Source of the DNA: Bradyrhizobium sp. RP6
GTDB taxonomy: Bacteria > Pseudomonadota > Alphaproteobacteria > Rhizobiales > Xanthobacteraceae
Assembly: GCF_003837805.1 (NCBI RefSeq)
Contig: NZ_RQIT01000001.1
Location: 310,001 to 374,000, forward strand
Length of the DNA stretch: 64,000 bases
Direction: 5' to 3'
In this document: piece after piece, positions 17,309-25,734 of the stretch
How positions within the stretch are numbered: position 1 is the stretch's first letter
How the letters are laid out: each line of letters starts with the position of its first letter
Translations under genes and position numbers: made by a program
The notes under the pieces: generated by a model
Told to the model about the DNA's origin: nothing
Seen by the model: the letters and a program-made list of their open reading frames with translations, nothing else
The model's database searches: none

Positions 17309-17878
17309 ATGGCACAACTGAACGTGAACCTCGCCGACGTTAACGAGAAGGACGCAGAAGGCGGCGGCGGCGTAATCATCCCGCGCGACCGTTATCTGCT
17401 CAACATCGTCGAGGGCGAGGTCAAGCGCAATTCGAAGAACACCGGCGATCTCTTCGAGTACAAGGCCGAAGTCGTCGAGGGCGAGTTCGCTGGCGTGAAA
17501 ATCTTCGGCAACATCAACGTCACCCATCAGACGTTGACCGCGCAGAAGATCGGTCAGGCGCAGTTGGCGGCTCTCGCGGAAGCGACCGGCATCGGCAAGG
17601 CCAACCTGACCGATACCGATCAGCTTCTCTTCCAGCCGTTCTACGCCGATCTCGATGTCGAGACCTACAAGGGCCGCGACGGCAGCGACAAGGAACGCAT
17701 GACGGTGAAGAAGTTCATCCATGCGGGCAACGCGAACGAACCGCCGCCGAGCAAGGCCGCGCCCGCCAACGACAACGTGAAGGCCACGACCACCACCCAG
17801 GCGACCACCACCCAGGCGACGAAGCCCGCACCGGCTGCCGGTGGTGCTCGGCAGATGCCTTGGCAGCGGACCGCCTAA
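17309..17878 (+). CDS. DUF669 single-stranded DNA-binding protein
   Basis: 189 residues. The N-terminal ~130 residues form a DUF669-like beta-rich domain (LNIVEGEVKRNSKNTGDLFEYKAEVVEG... FGNINVTHQT... DVETYKGRDGSDKERMTVKKFI). The tail is disordered, rich in Ala/Pro/Thr, and contains a nine-base direct duplication encoding TTTQATTTQAT. It ends PWQRTA, which may act like an SSB tip. It probably coats ssDNA for the Sak4-like ATPase. GGAGAAGAAC precedes the ATG. Confidence 0.8.
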   Translation: MAQLNVNLADVNEKDAEGGGGVIIPRDRYLLNIVEGEVKRNSKNTGDLFEYKAEVVEGEFAGVKIFGNINVTHQTLTAQKIGQAQLAALAEATGIGKANLTDTDQLLFQPFYADLDVETYKGRDGSDKERMTVKKFIHAGNANEPPPSKAAPANDNVKATTTTQATTTQATKPAPAAGGARQMPWQRTA

Positions 17879-17980
17879 GACGCGACTAACGCCGGGGCTT
17901 CGGCCCCGGCACCTTCTTCCATCCCCCCTACAATTCAGTCTGCACAACGCGCTTCGGCGCGAACGATAGAGGCTTGCCTG

Positions 17981-19093
17981 ATGGCACCGATCCCGCGCCC
18001 CTTTAGCGCCACCACCGAAGCCATCTATGCCGCCTATGCAAAGGCGCGCAGCCAAGCTTGGGATTCCCTGGGCATCTCGATCTCGCTGCTCGGCGAAGAG
18101 TGCGAGCGCGCCCTTTGGTACACCTTCCGCTGGGCGTCGCAGCCCGAAGTCATCGACGGCCTGAAGGCCATCACGTTCGAGACCGGCGAGATCGAGGAAA
18201 CGCGGCTGCTCAACGCGCTGCGCATGATCGGCTGCGAAGTGGACGATGTCGATGCTCGCGGCAAGCAATACCGCGTGACGGCGATCTCGGGACACGTTCG
18301 CGGTAAGACGGATGGCAAGGTGCTCGGCCTTCAGGAAGCTCCCAAGACTTGGCACGTCGTCGAAGCCAAGTCGATGAAGGACACCTATTGGGACAAGGTG
18401 AAGAAGCTGGGTGTCCGCGAGGGCTACTTCACGCATTGGGTTCAGTTGAACGTCTATTGCCATCTCTTCGGCTTCGAGCGCGGTCTTTACATCTGCCGCA
18501 ACAAGAACACCGGCGAAGTCCATTGCGAGCGCATCGAGACCGATCACGCCGAAGCTATCCGGCTGCTCGCTCGCGCGGAGCGCATCGTCAAGTACCCGAA
18601 TCCGCCGCCGCGTCTGCACGAGAATCCGAATGCGAAGATGGCGTTCAAGTGCCGGACGATGTGCAACCATCTGGCTAACTGCCATGAGCATGCTTTCGCT
18701 CGCATCTCTTGCCGGACCTGCATCCACGCCACGCCAGAGATGTTCGGCGACGCCGCATGGTCCTGCGCCCGCTGGAATAAACCGCTCTCGCTCGCCGAGC
18801 AGAAGCAAGCCTGCCCCGCGCATCTCTTCCTCCCGTCGCTCGTCCCAGGCGAGCTGATCGACGCGAGCGATGAAGAAGAGTGGGCGCTCTACACCCTGCA
18901 CGACGGCCGCGAGTGGCGCGATGGCGTGAAGCCCGAACCCGAGCGCCAATACTGGCACCACCCCGAAAGCGGCAGCCTTTTCGCGACGCTCCCCGGCGAA
19001 CCCGATCCTCGCGACACCGAACCTCTCTCCGAAGAGATCAGCTTCGCCGAGTTCATCCGCCTGACCGATCACTACGCAGCGCAAGGGGAATAA
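17981..19093 (+). CDS. PD-(D/E)XK phage exonuclease with cysteine cluster
   Basis: 370 residues. The nuclease core is visible as SGHVRGKTDGKVLG (metal-binding Asp, residue ~112) and WHVVEAKSMKD (E-x-K, ~126-130), then helix THWVQLNVYCHLFG. The C-terminal half holds a dense cysteine set (CRTMCNHLANCHEH, CRTC, WSCARW, CPAH), which could bind zinc or an Fe-S cluster as in Cas4/AddB-like nucleases. It likely resects DNA ends for annealing by the Sak4-like protein. The 102-base gap before it holds a GGGGCTTCGGCCCCGG hairpin. Confidence 0.82.
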   Translation: MAPIPRPFSATTEAIYAAYAKARSQAWDSLGISISLLGEECERALWYTFRWASQPEVIDGLKAITFETGEIEETRLLNALRMIGCEVDDVDARGKQYRVTAISGHVRGKTDGKVLGLQEAPKTWHVVEAKSMKDTYWDKVKKLGVREGYFTHWVQLNVYCHLFGFERGLYICRNKNTGEVHCERIETDHAEAIRLLARAERIVKYPNPPPRLHENPNAKMAFKCRTMCNHLANCHEHAFARISCRTCIHATPEMFGDAAWSCARWNKPLSLAEQKQACPAHLFLPSLVPGELIDASDEEEWALYTLHDGREWRDGVKPEPERQYWHHPESGSLFATLPGEPDPRDTEPLSEEISFAEFIRLTDHYAAQGE

Positions 19094-19098
19094 CGCGC

Positions 19099-19356
19099 AT
19101 GTCTGCCTATCCGTTCAAAATTCGCTTCGTCGAGACGAAGCGAGGCCAGTGCATGTTCTTCCTGCCTGGGCAGTCCGGCATGCACGGCTTCGTGTGCGGC
19201 GCGCCGACCTCCGACGAGAAGTCGTTCTGCGACTGCCATCACAAGGCGACCCATCAACCGGTCAAGAAGGCGAAGATCAGTTTCTTCGATCTGTCAGCGA
19301 CCTCGCTCGACAACGACACCGATCATGAGCCCGATCTGACGGAGGTTCTTCAGTGA
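19099..19356 (+). CDS. Mini-protein resembling the GcrA C-terminal module
   Basis: 85 residues. The pattern GQCMFFLPG..GMHGFVCGAPTSDEKSFCDCHHKATHQP has the same order and spacing as the end of the alphaproteobacterial cell-cycle regulator GcrA: a Cys, then C-G, then C-x-x-H/HH and a QP ending. The N-terminal DNA-binding HTH of GcrA is absent. In GcrA this end contacts sigma-70, so a sigma-interfering role is possible but inferred only from the pattern. It starts five bases after the nuclease gene; its stop overlaps the methyltransferase start. Confidence 0.65.
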   Translation: MSAYPFKIRFVETKRGQCMFFLPGQSGMHGFVCGAPTSDEKSFCDCHHKATHQPVKKAKISFFDLSATSLDNDTDHEPDLTEVLQ

Positions 19357-19985
19357 GCTTTCCGTTCGTCTACGCCGATCCGGCTTGGCAGTTCGAGACG
19401 TGGAGCGAGGAAGGCAAGGATCGCTCGCCCCAAGAGCACTATGACTGCATGCCGCTGCCCGAGATCAAGGCTCTGCCGGTGCGCGAGATCGTGCCAGGAG
19501 ACGCGGCCTGCGGCCTTTGGGTCATCGACACGACGGTCGACGAAGGCATTAAGGTGCTCGCCGAGTGGGGCTTCAGCTACAAGAGCGTCCGTTTTTACCA
19601 CGTGAAGGTCGGCCGCGGCCTGCGCCCGCACATGGGTATGGGCTATTGGACCCGCGCCAATCCCGAGATTTGCCTGTTCGGCACGCGCGATAAGCCGAAG
19701 CGCAACGGCAAGGCCGTCGAGCGCCTGGCCCTCGATCTCGATCCAGACGAGAAGACAATCCTCGCGCCGCGCGGCGAACACTCCGCGAAGGCGCTCGAAG
19801 CTTACAACCGAATCGAACGCCTTCTTGACGGCCCGTACATCGAATTGTTTGCACGCCACGCGCGCGCCGGTTGGCACCAATGGGGCAACGAAGTCGGAAA
19901 GACCGGCGGCGTCCCGAACCTGTTTCATCTGCCGGGCCATCCGGCTCGCGCAACCAACGACAACTCGCTGTTCGGGGGAATCTGA
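19353..19985 (+). CDS. MT-A70-family adenine N6-methyltransferase
   Basis: 210 residues. The catalytic motif is DPAW (residues 9-12) rather than the more usual DPPW. It is followed by DAACGLWVIDT, GFSYKSVRFYHVK, the AdoMet-related WTRANPEICLFGTR, and RGEHSAKALEAYNRIERLLDGPYIELFARHARAGWHQWGNE. Phage members methylate adenine in DNA, often to evade restriction. It has a GTG start within the stop of the preceding gene (GTGA), and its own stop is followed directly by the helicase ATG. Target sequence unknown. Confidence 0.9.
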   Translation: MSFPFVYADPAWQFETWSEEGKDRSPQEHYDCMPLPEIKALPVREIVPGDAACGLWVIDTTVDEGIKVLAEWGFSYKSVRFYHVKVGRGLRPHMGMGYWTRANPEICLFGTRDKPKRNGKAVERLALDLDPDEKTILAPRGEHSAKALEAYNRIERLLDGPYIELFARHARAGWHQWGNEVGKTGGVPNLFHLPGHPARATNDNSLFGGI

Positions 19986-21913
19986 TGGCTCTCGAACTGC
20001 GCAAGTACCAGCGTGAAGCCTGCGATGCGCTCTATGACTATTGGGCGACCAAGCCGAACGGCAATCCGCTAATCGTCCTGCCGACCGGCGGCGGCAAGTC
20101 GCTTGTGCTCGGAACGATCACGCAAGAGTTCATCGGCTTCGAGCCGACGACGCGCATCGTCATGGCGACGCATATCAAGGAACTGATCGAGCAGAACTAC
20201 GCCGAGTTGATGGGCATCTGGCCCTTCGCCCCGGCGGGCATCTATTCGGCGGGCCTGCGTCGCAAGGAGGCGCACGCGCAGATCGTCTGCGGCGGCATCG
20301 GGACCATGTTCCGCGCAGCGGAGCGGATCGGCCACGTTGACGTGCTGATCATCGACGAAGCGCATCTAGTGCCGCCGGATGAAGCTGCCATGTATGGCAA
20401 GTTCATCAAGGCGCTGCGCGCGATCAATCCGAAGATGCTGATCCTCGGTCTGACCGCCACGCCGTATCGGATCGACTCCGGCCTGCTCACGGAGGGCGAC
20501 GACGCGCTCTTCACCGACATCATCTATGAGATCACGATCAAGGAACTGATCGACCTGGGGTACCTCTGCCCGCTGGTCTCGAAGGCAACGCAGACGACGT
20601 TCGATCTGAAGGGCGTCACGCGGTCGAGCGTCGACTTCAATAACAAGTCACTTCAGCGCGCGGTCGATAAGAACCCCGTCACCCAGGCGGCGGTAGAGGA
20701 AGTGATCGGCTTCGCGAGCAGCAATGAGAAGCCGCGCCGGTCATGGCTGTTGTTCTGCACCGGCGTCGATCACGCCATCCATGTTCGCGATGCGATCCGC
20801 GAGCGCGGCTATACGTGCGAGACGATCCACGGCGAGACGGAGAAGGGCGAGCGCAGCCGGATCGTCGAAGAGTTCAAGGCTGGCAAGATCACTGCCTTGA
20901 CCAACGCCAACGTGCTGACGACCGGCTTCAACGCGCCGCGTGTCGATTTGCTCGCGATGCTCCGTCCGACCGAGTCGACGGCGCTGTATGTGCAGATGGT
21001 CGGTCGCGGCACGCGATGCATGGGCAAGGACATTGAAGAGTCCATCCGCAACGGCAAGTCCGACTGCCTTGTGCTCGACTTCGCTGGCAACGTCCGTCGC
21101 CATGGCCCGGTCGATGCCGTCACCGTGCGTAAGCCGGGGAAGGGCGGCGGTGAAGCTCCGGTCAAGGAATGCCCCGAGTGCCACTCGCTGATCCATGCGA
21201 GCGTCATGGAGTGCCCCGACTGCGGCTTCAAGTTCGAGCGCGATGTCGAGAAGAACATCAAGCAGACCGCCGACGTGACGCCGATCCTGTCAACGTCGAA
21301 GCCGGATTGGGTGCCGGTGAAGCGGCGCGCGTTCTATCGGCACGACAAGCCGGGCGGCACGCCGAGCATCCGCGTCGAATATTTGTGCGGCTCCGTCTCT
21401 CACAAGGAATGGATTTGCCCCGAGCATCAGGGCTACGCCCGCGTGAAGTTCGAGAAGTGGTGGCGGCAGCACGGCGGCAAGGACGACGCGCCGTTCACGA
21501 TCCAAGACACCTTCAACCGCGCGAAAGAGCTTCGCGAGACCGCCGAGATCATGATCAAGGCGAACGGCAAGCATTGGGAGATCGTCGCGCGCAAGCTGGG
21601 CGAGATCGCGCCTGAAGGTCAGTCGCAGTCGTTCATCTCGGCGCCGCTGCCGAGCCGCGACGAGATGATCGCCCGCAACTTCGAGCTGAACGGGAAGCCC
21701 CAAGAGGCGGCAGCGTGCCGCGCTTCCCTTGCGGCGAAGCCTTGGCAGAAGGCTCCCGTGGCGAACGACAACCATCGGGCCGTGATGCCTGGGCACGTCA
21801 AACCGGCAGCGATGATCCGCCCCACGGCTCCGTGGAATGCGCAGATCACGCCGCCGCTGCCGAAGTCGCGTGCGCCTTGGGACACCGATCTCGACGAGGA
21901 CATTCCGTTTTGA
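19985..21913 (+). CDS. RadD-like DEAD/DEAH superfamily 2 helicase
   Basis: 642 residues. Motif I PTGGGKS (33-39), motif II DEAH (124-127), motif III LTATPYR, motif VI QMVGRGTR, then a four-cysteine knuckle (CPECHSLIHASVMECPDC) and a long C-terminal region with a disordered Pro-rich end. It resembles the RadD/SSL2-like helicases frequent in phage replication modules. It probably unwinds or branch-migrates DNA. The start is the ATG overlapping the methyltransferase stop; the longer in-frame extension would lie inside that gene. Confidence 0.9.
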   Translation: MALELRKYQREACDALYDYWATKPNGNPLIVLPTGGGKSLVLGTITQEFIGFEPTTRIVMATHIKELIEQNYAELMGIWPFAPAGIYSAGLRRKEAHAQIVCGGIGTMFRAAERIGHVDVLIIDEAHLVPPDEAAMYGKFIKALRAINPKMLILGLTATPYRIDSGLLTEGDDALFTDIIYEITIKELIDLGYLCPLVSKATQTTFDLKGVTRSSVDFNNKSLQRAVDKNPVTQAAVEEVIGFASSNEKPRRSWLLFCTGVDHAIHVRDAIRERGYTCETIHGETEKGERSRIVEEFKAGKITALTNANVLTTGFNAPRVDLLAMLRPTESTALYVQMVGRGTRCMGKDIEESIRNGKSDCLVLDFAGNVRRHGPVDAVTVRKPGKGGGEAPVKECPECHSLIHASVMECPDCGFKFERDVEKNIKQTADVTPILSTSKPDWVPVKRRAFYRHDKPGGTPSIRVEYLCGSVSHKEWICPEHQGYARVKFEKWWRQHGGKDDAPFTIQDTFNRAKELRETAEIMIKANGKHWEIVARKLGEIAPEGQSQSFISAPLPSRDEMIARNFELNGKPQEAAACRASLAAKPWQKAPVANDNHRAVMPGHVKPAAMIRPTAPWNAQITPPLPKSRAPWDTDLDEDIPF

Positions 21914-21923
21914 TGGGGACGAC

Positions 21924-22190
21924 ATGGGGAACAACTTTCAAAGGTCGATGCGGCGCAATGAGTCGTATCAGAAGCTAAGCGCTTACCTGACGCAACACGG
22001 CTACTCGTTCGAGCCGTTCCACGCCGCGAAGCATCCGTATGTTGTTGTGCAGCTAGGCGAGGGGAAGTCCTTGAAGTTCTTCTTCCCGTCGAGCGCCGGT
22101 GACTGCCGGTCTGCCGACAATGCCGTGTCGCAGATCAAGCGCGCGATCCGCCGACATCTTGCGAGCAACGACAACAATGCGCGTGTTTGA
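21924..22190 (+). CDS. Small prophage protein, HicA-like fold possible
   Basis: 88 residues. YQKLSAYLTQHGYSFEPFHAAKHPYVVVQLGEGKSLKFFFPSSAGDCRSADNAVSQIKRAIRRHL has the alpha-beta-beta-beta-alpha spacing of HicA/dsRBD-like RNA-binding folds, but the HicA catalytic histidine arrangement is not clear. No HicB-type partner is adjacent, so a toxin role is not claimed. It overlaps the next gene by 14 bases. Confidence 0.6.
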   Translation: MGNNFQRSMRRNESYQKLSAYLTQHGYSFEPFHAAKHPYVVVQLGEGKSLKFFFPSSAGDCRSADNAVSQIKRAIRRHLASNDNNARV

Positions 22191-22527
22191 CCCTGAACCG
22201 ATTTGCTGCGGCGTCTGCCGCCGCGAGGCAACCGGCATCGGCTTCGCCCCGAAGGGTGGCAAGCCGATCCTTTGGCTCTGCGAAGCTCCCGAATGTATCT
22301 CTCTTGGAAAGGACGTCTTTCACATGGTCCCGAAGACTCTGACTGCAACCGAAGCCCTCGCGCTTCAAGACGCTGGCGCTGAAGCTGGCGCGTACCTCGA
22401 ACGCCTGGGCAAGTTCAGCTTAGCCGATCTGACCGAGAAAGAGTGGGGCAACTTCCTGACCACCATCCTCAACTCATACGGCGAGAACATGCGCAAGCGC
22501 GTGACCGCTGCCGTTGCACCCTTCTAA
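22177..22527 (+). CDS. DUF6511-like prophage protein
   Basis: 116 residues. An N-terminal zinc-type motif (ICCGVCRRE...LWLCEAPECISLG) is followed by a helical C-terminus (ALALQDAGAEAGAYLERLGKFSLADLTEKEWGNFLTTILNSYGE). Proteins of this pattern (DUF6511) lie beside primase genes in many rhizobial prophages. Function unknown; the position between helicase and primase suggests a replication accessory. Confidence 0.7.
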   Translation: MRVFDPEPICCGVCRREATGIGFAPKGGKPILWLCEAPECISLGKDVFHMVPKTLTATEALALQDAGAEAGAYLERLGKFSLADLTEKEWGNFLTTILNSYGENMRKRVTAAVAPF

Positions 22528-22533
22528 GCAGGA

Positions 22534-25050
22534 ATGTCTTCCGTGATTGAATCGCCTTTCGCACAAACCGGACCGGGCCTCTTTGAGAACGGCTACAACC
22601 CGATCCCGATCATGCCGAACAGCAAGTTGCCTGGCACGTATGCCGACGATAGCTGGAAAGCCTACAAGGGTTGGAACGAGTTCTGCACCACGCGGCCGAG
22701 CCAGTTGCAGATCAACTATTGGGCCAAGTGGCCGAACGCCGGTGTTGGCGTGGCGTGCGGCCTGGGGCTTATCTGCATCGACATCGACTTCGAGCCCGCG
22801 ATGGACGCGCTGCTCGCGATGCTGCCGCACTCGAGCGTGCAGAAGAAGGGCCGCAAGGGCATCTCGCTCTTCTATCGCGGCAACACCGATGTCATCCGCT
22901 CGCGCAACTTCCGCACGCCCGAGCGCGTCGGCCTTGTCGATCTGCTCTCTGAAGGTAAGCAGACGGCCTTGCCGCCGTCGATTCATCCTGACACCGGCGA
23001 GCCCTATTATTGGTGGACCGACACGCTGCTCGACGTGTCGCTGAACGAACTGACCGAGTTGCCCGATGACATCGCCGAACAGATCGCGGAAGTCCTGAAG
23101 GCGTATGGCTATGAGCCCCAGGCTGATCGGCGCTATGAGCCCGTGGCTGAGGTCCCCGACGTGTCCCAGGTCCATTCGACCGACTTCTTCCGCAAGCTGA
23201 ACGAAGACGCGCTGGCGAACCTCCATGCGTGGGTTGGCAAGCTGGCGCTGCCGAAGGGAAGGTGGCTCGGGTCCAAGTACCGGGCGGTCGCCCCGTGGCG
23301 TTCGTCGGGCTCGGGCCGTCCTATGGCGAAGCGTCATCCGAACCTGTCGTTCGACCCGAGCGGCATTCAGGACTTCGGCACCATGGAGACCTTCACGCCG
23401 ATCAACGTCGTGATGAAGGTGATGGAGCTTGGTGAAGCGCAGCGCGATGCAGCCGTGCAATGGCTGGGCGAGCAGCTTGGCTATAACTTCGGCGTCGAGA
23501 TCGACCTGCGCTCGCGCCGGAAGGAAGCGGCGCAGATGGCCGAAGCCACCGAGCGGGACGCGGCGCGCATCGCCGAGCGCGAGAAGGCGATCCTTGAGGC
23601 CGCGCCGAGCGTGGAGCCCGGCTCTTGGGTCGAGCGCCAGATGGCGGCAGGCTTCAACCCGCCGTGGGTCAAGGCCAACCCGCAGCCCTATGAAGTGGCG
23701 GCGCTCGCGACGGTCGAGAACCTGCCCGCCAAGGCCGCTGCGGAGCCCGCTGGCGAGCCCGCTGAAGATCCTGCTATCGATGCCGGGCACGGCGAAAGCA
23801 CGCCCACGATGGCCGAATTGGAAGCCTTGTGCCATCCGCCTGGGTTGGTCGGGGACATCATGGATTGGATCGCCGGGTCAACGTCGAGCCCGTCGCGTCC
23901 GCTCGCCCTGGGGCCTGCTCTGGGCTTCGTGGGGACGCTCGCGGGGCGGCACCACGCCGGGCCTACCAATCTCCGCACCAACCTCTACATCGCCGCCCTG
24001 GCCCCCGCTGGCTACGGCAAGGACTATCCTCGCAAGGCTCTGTCCCGGCTGGCCGTGGAAGCCGGTCTCGACCGCTATCTGGCGCCGGAAAACTACCTCT
24101 CGGACTCGGCCCTGCGTAAGACCATCGAGCACAACCCTTCGCAGTTGTCGCTCATGGACGAGTTGGGCGCGTTCGTTGGGAAGATCATGGACCGGCGCGC
24201 CGGGACGCATCAGACGGGCATGAGGCAGATGCTCATGCAGATGTTCACTTCTGCCGATTCGCTCTACAAGGGCACCGCGTCGGCGGCGGAAGGCGCAGTG
24301 CCGATCTATAACCCCAACTTCTCGATCTATGGCACGTCAACGCCTCACGACTTTTGGGCGTCGATGTCCGGCAAGGGCATCTCGGACGGCTTCCTGCCGC
24401 GCTGGCTTGTCCTCACGATCACCGGCGACCCGGCCGACGGCGTCGAGCCGAAGCTGTCCCAGGAACCGCCGACCAAGCTGATCGAAGATTGCCGGGCGAT
24501 CATCACGCACAACGGGGCGGGCAACCTGCCGGACTCGTCGGCGCGCCCGATCTTGCGGCCTCGCGTGGCCGATTGGGGAGCCGGTGCGAAGGAACGGTGG
24601 ATGGAGTTGCGGCTGGCGTTCAAGCGGCGCGGGGAGGCGTGCTCGCCCGATCTGGCGGCCTTGTGGACCCGCACCATGGAGGTCGCGCTTCGCATCGCTC
24701 ATATCGTCGCCATCGGCGTCGATCCGACCCGGCCGGTGCTCACGCGCGATCTGGTCGATTGGGCGGCGAAGCTGGCCGAGCTCTCGACCCGTCACTGCAT
24801 TGTCGAGGTCAGCGACCGCCTGGCTAACAACGATAAGCAGGCCGAGTACCTGAAGGTCCGCCGCTGGATCAAGGAAGCCGGGTCGGCGGGGATCACTAGC
24901 TCGACCCTGAAGAAGATGGTCAACGGCGAGTTCGATCTGCGCCGCCTGAACGACATCACGCAACAGCTTCTCGAGTCCAAGGTCATCGAGCAGCGGTTCG
25001 CCTCGACCAAGACCGGCGGTCGGCCTTCGCATCGGTGGTTCGCACTGTGA
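22534..25050 (+). CDS. Prim-Pol primase fused to a DUF3987-type helicase domain
   Basis: 838 residues. The N-terminal AEP/Prim-Pol domain shows catalytic DID (residues 83-85 in ICIDIDFE), GISLFYRG and PPSIHPDTGEPYYW. The C-terminal ATPase (from ~430) has Walker A APAGYGKD (490-497) and the DUF3987 pattern LSDSALRKTIEHNPSQLSLMDELGAF... MLMQMFTS. The end is a winged-helix-like segment (GITSSTLKKMVNGEFDLRRLNDITQQLLESKVIEQRF). It likely primes and unwinds phage DNA. It is the last gene of the rightward early operon; a terminator hairpin follows. Confidence 0.88.
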   Translation: MSSVIESPFAQTGPGLFENGYNPIPIMPNSKLPGTYADDSWKAYKGWNEFCTTRPSQLQINYWAKWPNAGVGVACGLGLICIDIDFEPAMDALLAMLPHSSVQKKGRKGISLFYRGNTDVIRSRNFRTPERVGLVDLLSEGKQTALPPSIHPDTGEPYYWWTDTLLDVSLNELTELPDDIAEQIAEVLKAYGYEPQADRRYEPVAEVPDVSQVHSTDFFRKLNEDALANLHAWVGKLALPKGRWLGSKYRAVAPWRSSGSGRPMAKRHPNLSFDPSGIQDFGTMETFTPINVVMKVMELGEAQRDAAVQWLGEQLGYNFGVEIDLRSRRKEAAQMAEATERDAARIAEREKAILEAAPSVEPGSWVERQMAAGFNPPWVKANPQPYEVAALATVENLPAKAAAEPAGEPAEDPAIDAGHGESTPTMAELEALCHPPGLVGDIMDWIAGSTSSPSRPLALGPALGFVGTLAGRHHAGPTNLRTNLYIAALAPAGYGKDYPRKALSRLAVEAGLDRYLAPENYLSDSALRKTIEHNPSQLSLMDELGAFVGKIMDRRAGTHQTGMRQMLMQMFTSADSLYKGTASAAEGAVPIYNPNFSIYGTSTPHDFWASMSGKGISDGFLPRWLVLTITGDPADGVEPKLSQEPPTKLIEDCRAIITHNGAGNLPDSSARPILRPRVADWGAGAKERWMELRLAFKRRGEACSPDLAALWTRTMEVALRIAHIVAIGVDPTRPVLTRDLVDWAAKLAELSTRHCIVEVSDRLANNDKQAEYLKVRRWIKEAGSAGITSSTLKKMVNGEFDLRRLNDITQQLLESKVIEQRFASTKTGGRPSHRWFAL

Positions 25051-25066
25051 CGGATGAACGACGGAT
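25049..25066. promoter_or_regulatory. GACGGAT pair at the end of the early operon
   Basis: GACGGAT at 25049-25055 and 25060-25066, period 11. The first copy overlaps the primase stop codon. It belongs to the same phased motif family as the repressor region. Confidence 0.45.
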
Positions 25067-25067
25067 T

Positions 25068-25089
25068 AACCGGGGGTTCGCCCCCGGTT
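25068..25089 (+). terminator. Terminator hairpin after the primase gene
   Basis: A nine-base perfect stem (AACCGGGGG / CCCCCGGTT) with TTCG tetraloop ends in TTTCC. It lies 18 bases after the primase stop and probably ends the rightward early transcript. Confidence 0.7.
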
Positions 25090-25112
25090 TCCTACGGGGA
25101 TCACCCAGGACG

Positions 25113-25139
25113 AAAAAAAAGCCCGCTGCGAAGCGGGCT
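25113..25139 (-). terminator. Rho-independent terminator of the leftward accessory cluster
   Basis: Read leftward: stem AGCCCGCT / AGCGGGCT with a short loop, followed by eight T residues. It lies just beyond the stop of the leftward gene at 25167, a textbook intrinsic terminator. Confidence 0.88.
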
Positions 25140-25166
25140 AATTCGTTCCAGTGATGATTGATCAGC

Positions 25167-25529
25167 TTAGCTGTCGTGGGGGTAGGCTGAAGCGAAGTGC
25201 TGGGCAGCGAGCGAATCGGGCGAGATATGGGGGATCGGCGGAAGTCTACGGACAGATGTCGCCGTAACAGCGGCGGTGTCGGCCAGCGCGGCCTTCGTGG
25301 CGGGATTGCCGATGACGGCAGTCGAACCGCTCAAAGCAGCCACACCGACTAGTGCGGCGATGGCGATTGCCGGGAGCCGCATGACCCCCAAAGAGCGCTC
25401 TTTCAATCGAGCGTTGGCATAGAACCTCAGAGCTTCCGCGCACATGGCGCTATCGGTCGGCCCTAGAGTCACTTCGTCCCCGCCGCTTAACGCTACAGCC
25501 AGCGCAAGCGCGTCACCCCGTTTCTGCAC
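25167..25529 (-). CDS. Small prophage protein with one membrane segment
   Basis: About 120 residues. The N-terminal half is soluble (QKRGDALALAVALSGGDEVTLGPTDSAMCAEALRFYANARLKERSLG). One hydrophobic helix (LPAIAIAALVGVAALSG) and an Ala/Thr/Pro-rich tail follow. GTG at 25529 is chosen because AAAAGGA sits at proper spacing; a TTG 60 bases upstream has none. It has its own candidate promoter (25619-25646) and a terminator, which supports it as a real gene. Function unknown; a small inner-membrane exclusion or superinfection protein is one possibility. Confidence 0.55.
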   Translation of the reverse strand: MQKRGDALALAVALSGGDEVTLGPTDSAMCAEALRFYANARLKERSLGVMRLPAIAIAALVGVAALSGSTAVIGNPATKAALADTAAVTATSVRRLPPIPHISPDSLAAQHFASAYPHDS

Positions 25530-25618
25530 GATTTTCGTCCTTTTCTGCCGGGCGTCCCCCGGCTCTTCCCCTCGGTGATGCTCAACCAAGGCGCGGATTC
25601 TAGCCGCGTCTTGGTTGT

Positions 25619-25646
25619 CTTATTTGTTCGACGGATCATCCGTCAA
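25619..25646 (-). promoter_or_regulatory. Promoter with palindromic GACGGAT operator in its spacer
   Basis: Leftward -35 TTGACG (25646-25641) and -10 AATAAG (25624-25619) are separated by 16 bases. The spacer is largely filled by the perfect palindrome GACGGAT-C-ATCCGTC (25630-25644). A protein bound there would occlude polymerase, so this gene is probably silent in the lysogen or controlled with the early genes. Confidence 0.55.
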
Positions 25647-25688
25647 TAATCATTCGGCAACAATCACGCGGTAATTACCGAAGAAGCG

Positions 25689-25708
25689 CATCCGTTAGAA
25701 TACGGATG
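25689..25708. promoter_or_regulatory. CATCCGT-N6-ACGGATG inverted repeat
   Basis: Seven-base perfect inverted half-sites (25689-25695 and 25702-25708) with spacer TAGAAT, directly downstream of the transglycosylase gene remnant and upstream of the 25529 gene. Same half-site as the prophage operator family. A TTGACA overlaps its left side on the minus strand. Confidence 0.5.
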
Positions 25709-25734
25709 TCAATTATAGGCAACGCCCCGGTGCA

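Noticed and set aside
16493..19084. 863-codon open frame on the minus strand
   Set aside because: It runs opposite to three recognised recombination genes and shows only low-complexity Arg/Gly/Val sequence.
21924..22190. HicA toxin of a toxin-antitoxin pair
   Set aside because: The fold pattern is only suggestive and the neighbouring gene is a DUF6511-like protein, not a HicB antitoxin.
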